Shown: positions 60,329-64,000 of the stretch, one piece after another
How the letters are laid out: each line of letters opens with the position of its first letter
Numbering within the stretch: position 1 is the stretch's first letter
NCBI GenBank assembly: GCA_029561345.1
Contig: JAKQJC010000022.1
Location: forward strand, 62,001 to 126,000
Length of the DNA: 64,000 nucleotides
Source of the DNA: Chloroflexota bacterium
GTDB taxonomy: Bacteria > Chloroflexota > Anaerolineae > Anaerolineales > Anaerolineaceae
Reading direction: 5' to 3'
Program-made: the position numbers and the translations under genes
Notes under the pieces: model-generated
The model's input: the letters and a program-made list of their open reading frames with translations, nothing else
What the model was told of the DNA's origin: nothing
Databases searched by the model: none

Positions 60329-61519
60329 TTAGATGGCGCAAATGAGGCCTTTGAGGTAGGTTCCCTCAGGGAAATTGAGCGCGGTGGGGTGATCGCTGCC
60401 CTGACCAAGATGAGCGATGATGCGGGCATCCACACCGGCATCGAGAGCTGCCCCCGCGACAATTTTTTGAAAGAGATCAGCGGAAATGCCCCCAGAGCAA
60501 GAAAAAGTGAACAGAAGGCCGCCGGGGCGCAGCAGCTTGAAAGCAAGAAGGTTGATATCCTTGTATCCGCGGGAGGCCCGTTCTGCCTGGGCGACAGTGG
60601 GGGCGAATTTTGGCGGATCGAGAACAATCAGGTCAAAACGGCGGTTCTGATCGCGGTAGGTGCGCAGCAATTGGAACACATCGCCTTCGATCCATTCTGC
60701 TTTTTCTGCCGGGAGCTGGTTCAAGATCAGGTTCTCCTGGGCCAGAGCCAGGGCATCTCCTGAGGAATCAATGGAAATCACCGATTTCGCCTGGTGCGCC
60801 AGGGCTGAGAGAGTAAACCCGCCGGTGAAGGAGAAACAATTGAGAATCTCTTTGTCGGCGGCATACTGGCCCAGGCAGGCGCGGTTGGGGCGCTGATCGA
60901 GGTAGAACCCGGTCTTATGGCCCTTCACCAGATCCACTTTGTATTTAATGCCGTTTTCAGTGATGGTGACCTGCTCAGCTGGTTGGCCTCGCAGGGGGCC
61001 AATCCGTTCGGGCAGCCCTTCCAGGCTGCGCACATCTGCATCAGAGCGTTCCAGAATATCTGATAGGCCAGTGCATTCCAGCAGTAAATCTGCCAGGGTT
61101 TCCTTCCAATATTCGATCCCAGCGCTCAGGCACTGCATCACCAGAGTGCTGCCGTAGCGGTCCACAATCAGACCAGGAAGGCCGTCAGACTCAGCATGAA
61201 CCAACCGGACTGCATCGGTTTCGGTTGGTGGAATGGTTCTCTGGCGCAGCTGGATGGCGCGTTGCAAACGGCTGTGCAAAAAAGCTCGGTCAATCACATC
61301 GGTGGGTGAGAATGACCAGAAACGGGCGCGGATTTGCGAGGCAGGAGAGAAAGCAGCCCAGCCCAAACATTCACCCCGCGAACTGTTTACCTGGATTGTT
61401 TCGCCGGGGGCAGGTGGACTGGACAGGCGGTCAATGCCGGAGGCAAAAAGCCAGGGGTGGCGCAGGAGAACCGGTTTTTCCCGGCCAGGCTTCAGGGTTA
61501 GAATGGGGCGGGTATCCAT
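60329..61519 (-). CDS. RlmI-like 23S rRNA m5C methyltransferase
   Basis: A 396-residue SAM-dependent methyltransferase. An N-terminal PUA-like RNA-binding domain (about 1-85, PVLLRHPWLFASGIDRL) precedes an RlmI-type EEHEE region and a Rossmann domain with LNCFSFTGGFTLSALAHQAK, the acidic IDSSGDAL, and LIVLDPPKFAP carrying motif IV. The cysteine in FTFSCSGGIS may be the m5C nucleophile. Enzymes of this type methylate C1962 of 23S rRNA. The ATG overlaps the ligA stop by one base (TGATG). Confidence 0.9.
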   Translation of the reverse strand: MDTRPILTLKPGREKPVLLRHPWLFASGIDRLSSPPAPGETIQVNSSRGECLGWAAFSPASQIRARFWSFSPTDVIDRAFLHSRLQRAIQLRQRTIPPTETDAVRLVHAESDGLPGLIVDRYGSTLVMQCLSAGIEYWKETLADLLLECTGLSDILERSDADVRSLEGLPERIGPLRGQPAEQVTITENGIKYKVDLVKGHKTGFYLDQRPNRACLGQYAADKEILNCFSFTGGFTLSALAHQAKSVISIDSSGDALALAQENLILNQLPAEKAEWIEGDVFQLLRTYRDQNRRFDLIVLDPPKFAPTVAQAERASRGYKDINLLAFKLLRPGGLLFTFSCSGGISADLFQKIVAGAALDAGVDARIIAHLGQGSDHPTALNFPEGTYLKGLICAI

Positions 61520-63546
61520 CAGGCTTTTCCAATCAGGGCCAGGAAGGCAGCTTCATCGAGGATTTTGACGCCCAGTTCCTGGGCTTTGGTCAATTTTGAA
61601 CCAGGTTCTGCGCCCAACAGCAGGTAGCTGGTTTTCTTGCTGACGCTGTCGGTCACCTTGCCGCCGTTATTCTGGATCAGTTCGCGGGCCTGGTCGCGCG
61701 AAAGGTTGGGCAGGGTGCCGGTGATGACAAAGGTCATGCCTTCCAGGGGCTGCGTGCCTGGGGCGGGCGGTGCAGGCGGGATGGAAGTGGGCCAGACGCC
61801 GGCGGCTTTTAACTTTGTCAGGACCATCTGGTTGGCGGGCCGTGAGAACCAATCGACAATGGCAGCGGCGATGTTGGGGCCAACCCCTTCAATGGTTTGT
61901 AAATCTTCGACCGAGGCGCGGCTGAGCATTTCGAGATCCGGGTAGTATTTCGCCAGGTCGGCGGCCATCACTTCGCCAACCCCGCGGATGCCCAGGGCAT
62001 TGATCAGGCGGGCAAGGGGCTGCTGGCGGGCGGATTCGATGGCGGCAAGGAGATTATCAGCTTTCCGCTCGCCAAACCCTTCCAGGGTCAGCATTTGCTC
62101 GCGTTTCAGGGTGAAGAGGTCGGCCACATCCCTAACCAGGCCAGATTCAGCAAATTGTTCCACAATTTTGATGCCCAGACCATTGATATCAAGAGCGGGG
62201 CGTGAAACGAAATGTTCGAGGTTGCGCACCAGTTGAGCCGGGCAGGCGGCGTTGACGCAGTACCAGGCCACCTCACCGGGGATGTTTTCGATGGGCTGCC
62301 CGCAGGCGGGGCAGGTGGTGGGAATCTGGTAAGGGGTTTCTTCACCGGTGCGGGCTGAAACAATGGGGCCAATGACATAGGGGATGACATCGCCGGCGCG
62401 TTTCAGAAGCACCCGGTCAAGGATGCGGATGTCTTTTTCAGCGATGAAGTCGAAGTTGTGAAGGGTGGCCTGGCGCACCACCACGCCGCCCACCTCCACC
62501 GGCTCGAGTATGGCAAAGGGGGTGATGACGCCGGTGCGGCCGACATTGACGCCGATATTCTGCAGGCGGGTGGTCACTTCGCGGGCAGGGAACTTGACCG
62601 CCACAGCGCCGCGGGGATCTTTGCCCACAATGCCCAGGTCGGCGGCAAGCTGGAGATCGTTCAGCTTAATGACCATGCCGTCGGCTTCAAATGGCCATTG
62701 ATCGCGCTGGGTGGGCGCAGCTGCGCAGACAGAAATGGCCTCATCCAGGGTGGGGCAAAGACGAATAAGGTCAGAAACAGGAAAACCCAGGGCTTTCAAA
62801 TAGGCCAGGGTATCCCATTGGGTTGCCGGGACGGGACCATCGGCAGCCACAATGGCGTAACTGAGAATGGTCAGGGGTCGTGAAGCAGTCAGGGCAGGGT
62901 CCAGCTGGCGCAGGGAACCGGCCGCGGTGTTGCGCGGATTGAGATAGGTTTTCTCTCCGGCTTCCTGTAGACGGTGGTTGAGGGCTTCAAAATCCTGCAG
63001 GGTGATGAAGGCTTCAGCGCGGACGGCCAGGTAAGCGGGGGGCTGCGGGCCGTGAGGATCGACCGGAATGCGCAGGGGAATGGCGCGTACGGTGCGCAAA
63101 TTGGCGGTGATATCTTCGCCGATTTCACCATCGCCGCGGGTGGCGCCCTGGACCAGAACGCCGTTGCGGTAGTGCAGCACCACGGTCAGGCCATCAATTT
63201 TGGGTTCCACCACTAGTGCAGAGCGTTGAATGCGTTCATCCAGTTTCAGGTTGCGCTCATACCATGAGCGGATATCCTGCGAATTGAAGGCGTTGGACAG
63301 GCTCAGAATGGGGTTGGGATGGCGCACTTTCTCGAATTTATCGGCGGCCACGGCGCCGGCCCGCTGGGTTGGAGAGTCGGGAGTGATCCATTCGGGGTGG
63401 GCAGCTTCAATGGTTTTCAATTCATTCAGCAGCCGATCAAATTCGGCGTCGCTGATGATGGGATCATCCAGCACATGGTAACGGTAGCTGTGGAGGTGAA
63501 TTTCTTCGCGCAGTGCCAGCAGCCTTTTTTGTTGATCATCTGCCAT
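61519..63546 (-). CDS. ligA: NAD-dependent DNA ligase
   Basis: Seals nicks during replication and repair. The 675-residue protein has all LigA parts: Ia domain (YHVLDDPIISDAEFDRLL), adenylation domain with nucleophile K116 in VVEPKIDGLTV, OB-fold (DPRGAVAVKFPAREV), a four-cysteine zinc finger (CPACGQP and CVNAACPAQL), HhH repeats (EGFGERKADNLLAAIE, EGVGPNIAAAIVDWF) and a C-terminal BRCT (PLEGMTFVITGTLPN). The start at 63546 is chosen because AGGAAGG lies 8 bases ahead; upstream in-frame starts (63552, 63573) are worse placed. Confidence 0.96.
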   Translation of the reverse strand: MADDQQKRLLALREEIHLHSYRYHVLDDPIISDAEFDRLLNELKTIEAAHPEWITPDSPTQRAGAVAADKFEKVRHPNPILSLSNAFNSQDIRSWYERNLKLDERIQRSALVVEPKIDGLTVVLHYRNGVLVQGATRGDGEIGEDITANLRTVRAIPLRIPVDPHGPQPPAYLAVRAEAFITLQDFEALNHRLQEAGEKTYLNPRNTAAGSLRQLDPALTASRPLTILSYAIVAADGPVPATQWDTLAYLKALGFPVSDLIRLCPTLDEAISVCAAAPTQRDQWPFEADGMVIKLNDLQLAADLGIVGKDPRGAVAVKFPAREVTTRLQNIGVNVGRTGVITPFAILEPVEVGGVVVRQATLHNFDFIAEKDIRILDRVLLKRAGDVIPYVIGPIVSARTGEETPYQIPTTCPACGQPIENIPGEVAWYCVNAACPAQLVRNLEHFVSRPALDINGLGIKIVEQFAESGLVRDVADLFTLKREQMLTLEGFGERKADNLLAAIESARQQPLARLINALGIRGVGEVMAADLAKYYPDLEMLSRASVEDLQTIEGVGPNIAAAIVDWFSRPANQMVLTKLKAAGVWPTSIPPAPPAPGTQPLEGMTFVITGTLPNLSRDQARELIQNNGGKVTDSVSKKTSYLLLGAEPGSKLTKAQELGVKILDEAAFLALIGKA

Positions 63547-63642
63547 AGTCATGACCTTCCTGTACAAAATCAACTTAATAAATGGAGCCAGAGTCTTTGG
63601 AAAAGCACTTTAAATTATACATGAAAAATGCCTGAAGGGTTT

Positions 63643-64000
63643 TCAAGCATTCAAATCATGATTGACAGGTTCTGGTTCAGGGGTCAGGGTGGAGCGCAGC
63701 TTGCGTGCCAGTGCGCTGGGCCATGATACAGCCTGCTCCAGGCTGGCCCGGGCTTCCAGACCGGCTTTTTCTCCCCTCGAAACCAGATCATCCACATTGT
63801 AATGGCCCAAAAGGCTGTAATCCGTCACCATGGGACGGATGATCACATCGGGACGGTCGATTTGCAAGCGCAGCTCGGTCATCATCAGACTGGAAATTTC
63901 CAGGGAGCGTGAGAAGACCGAGAATGCCTGTGCCAGGCGCATGCGGGAGATTTGTTCAACGAGCTGGGTTGGGCCGGGGATGGGAATGGGGAGCAGCGGG
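63643..64000 (-). CDS. Patatin-like phospholipase family protein, C-terminal part
   Basis: Only the last ~118 codons are in the window; the reading frame stays open to the edge (upstream it reads PIPGPTQLVEQISRMRLA). The segment DRPDVIIRPMVTDYSLLGHY and DDLVSRGEKAGLEA match the end of bacterial patatin-like (RssA/YlbK-type) serine lipases. The catalytic GxSxG and Asp lie outside. The tail ends PEPEPVNHDLNA. Confidence 0.65.
   Translation of the reverse strand, partial: PLLPIPIPGPTQLVEQISRMRLAQAFSVFSRSLEISSLMMTELRLQIDRPDVIIRPMVTDYSLLGHYNVDDLVSRGEKAGLEARASLEQAVSWPSALARKLRSTLTPEPEPVNHDLNA

Noticed and set aside
1..64000. CRISPR arrays, insertion sequences, prophage or tRNA genes
   Set aside because: I found no regularly spaced repeats, transposase or integrase motifs, terminal inverted repeats with target duplications, or tRNA T-arm/acceptor patterns apart from tmRNA.

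Overview
The window reads as ordinary bacterial chromosome from a Chloroflexota bacterium, most likely class Anaerolineae. This is inference from gene content: an anaerobe-type hybrid cluster protein, many exported lipoproteins with Thr/Pro-rich tethers, sugar ABC and glycoside hydrolase genes, multi-domain c-di-GMP proteins, WXG100-type small proteins and a likely AcnX/UbiD pair. Base composition is moderately GC-rich, genes are dense with many 1-4 base overlaps, and I see no insertion sequence, prophage, CRISPR array or tRNA. The only structural RNA I see is tmRNA.

Layout. 0-5 kb: zinc-finger protein and deoC, signal peptidase I, and a clp operon (HSP100 ATPase plus ClpP). 4.9-5.3 kb: a degraded GGDEF fragment. 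5.3-8.5 kb: a CRP/FNR regulator divergent from a ferredoxin-hcp operon, with a palindromic operator between them. 8.5-11.9 kb: orphan response regulator, M48 protease, alpha/beta hydrolase, and a homologue of the 16S rRNA G1405 (aminoglycoside-resistance) methyltransferases. 11.9-18 kb: four WXG100-like genes with their own promoter and, behind them, an operon for a coiled-coil protein, a CbbX/EccA-type double AAA+ ATPase and a class II aldolase. 18-23.3 kb: cyclophilin, a protein with three ribosomal L7/L12-like repeats, acylphosphatase, membrane-anchored metallopeptidase, HEAT-repeat protein and a site-2 protease. 23.3-29.8 kb: aconitase-X small and large subunits next to a UbiD-family decarboxylase (the pair that defines the archaeal-type mevalonate route), an RNA methyltransferase, a YgiQ radical SAM protein and a pseudouridine synthase. 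29.8-40 kb: CheC-like, EAL/HDOD and PAS-GGDEF-EAL signalling proteins, an exported beta-propeller, a mono-haem lipoprotein, a HAD phosphatase, two membrane proteins and a GH17-like glucanase. 40-46.5 kb: a sugar operon (LmbE deacetylase, MFS transporter, GH4 hydrolase, PfkB kinase) running into three GNAT acetyltransferase genes. 46.4-51.2 kb: SDR and FmdB genes, an HSP100 ATPase whose second ATPase module has lost its nucleotide-binding motifs, and a membrane protein. 51.3-60.3 kb: an exported nuclease-like lipoprotein, a second lipoprotein, a sugar ABC transporter, tmRNA and a GH20 hexosaminidase. 60.3-64 kb: RlmI-like methyltransferase, LigA and the end of a patatin-like phospholipase.

How the parts work together. 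The sugar ABC transporter, GH20, LmbE-type deacetylase, GH4 hydrolase and sugar kinase fit scavenging of amino-sugar polymers or oligosaccharides. The ferredoxin-hcp operon and its regulator form a nitrosative-stress module. The most unusual parts are the WXG100 cluster with its AAA+ neighbours but no visible EccC/FtsK motor, the AcnX-UbiD cluster, and the HSP100 protein with a dead second module.
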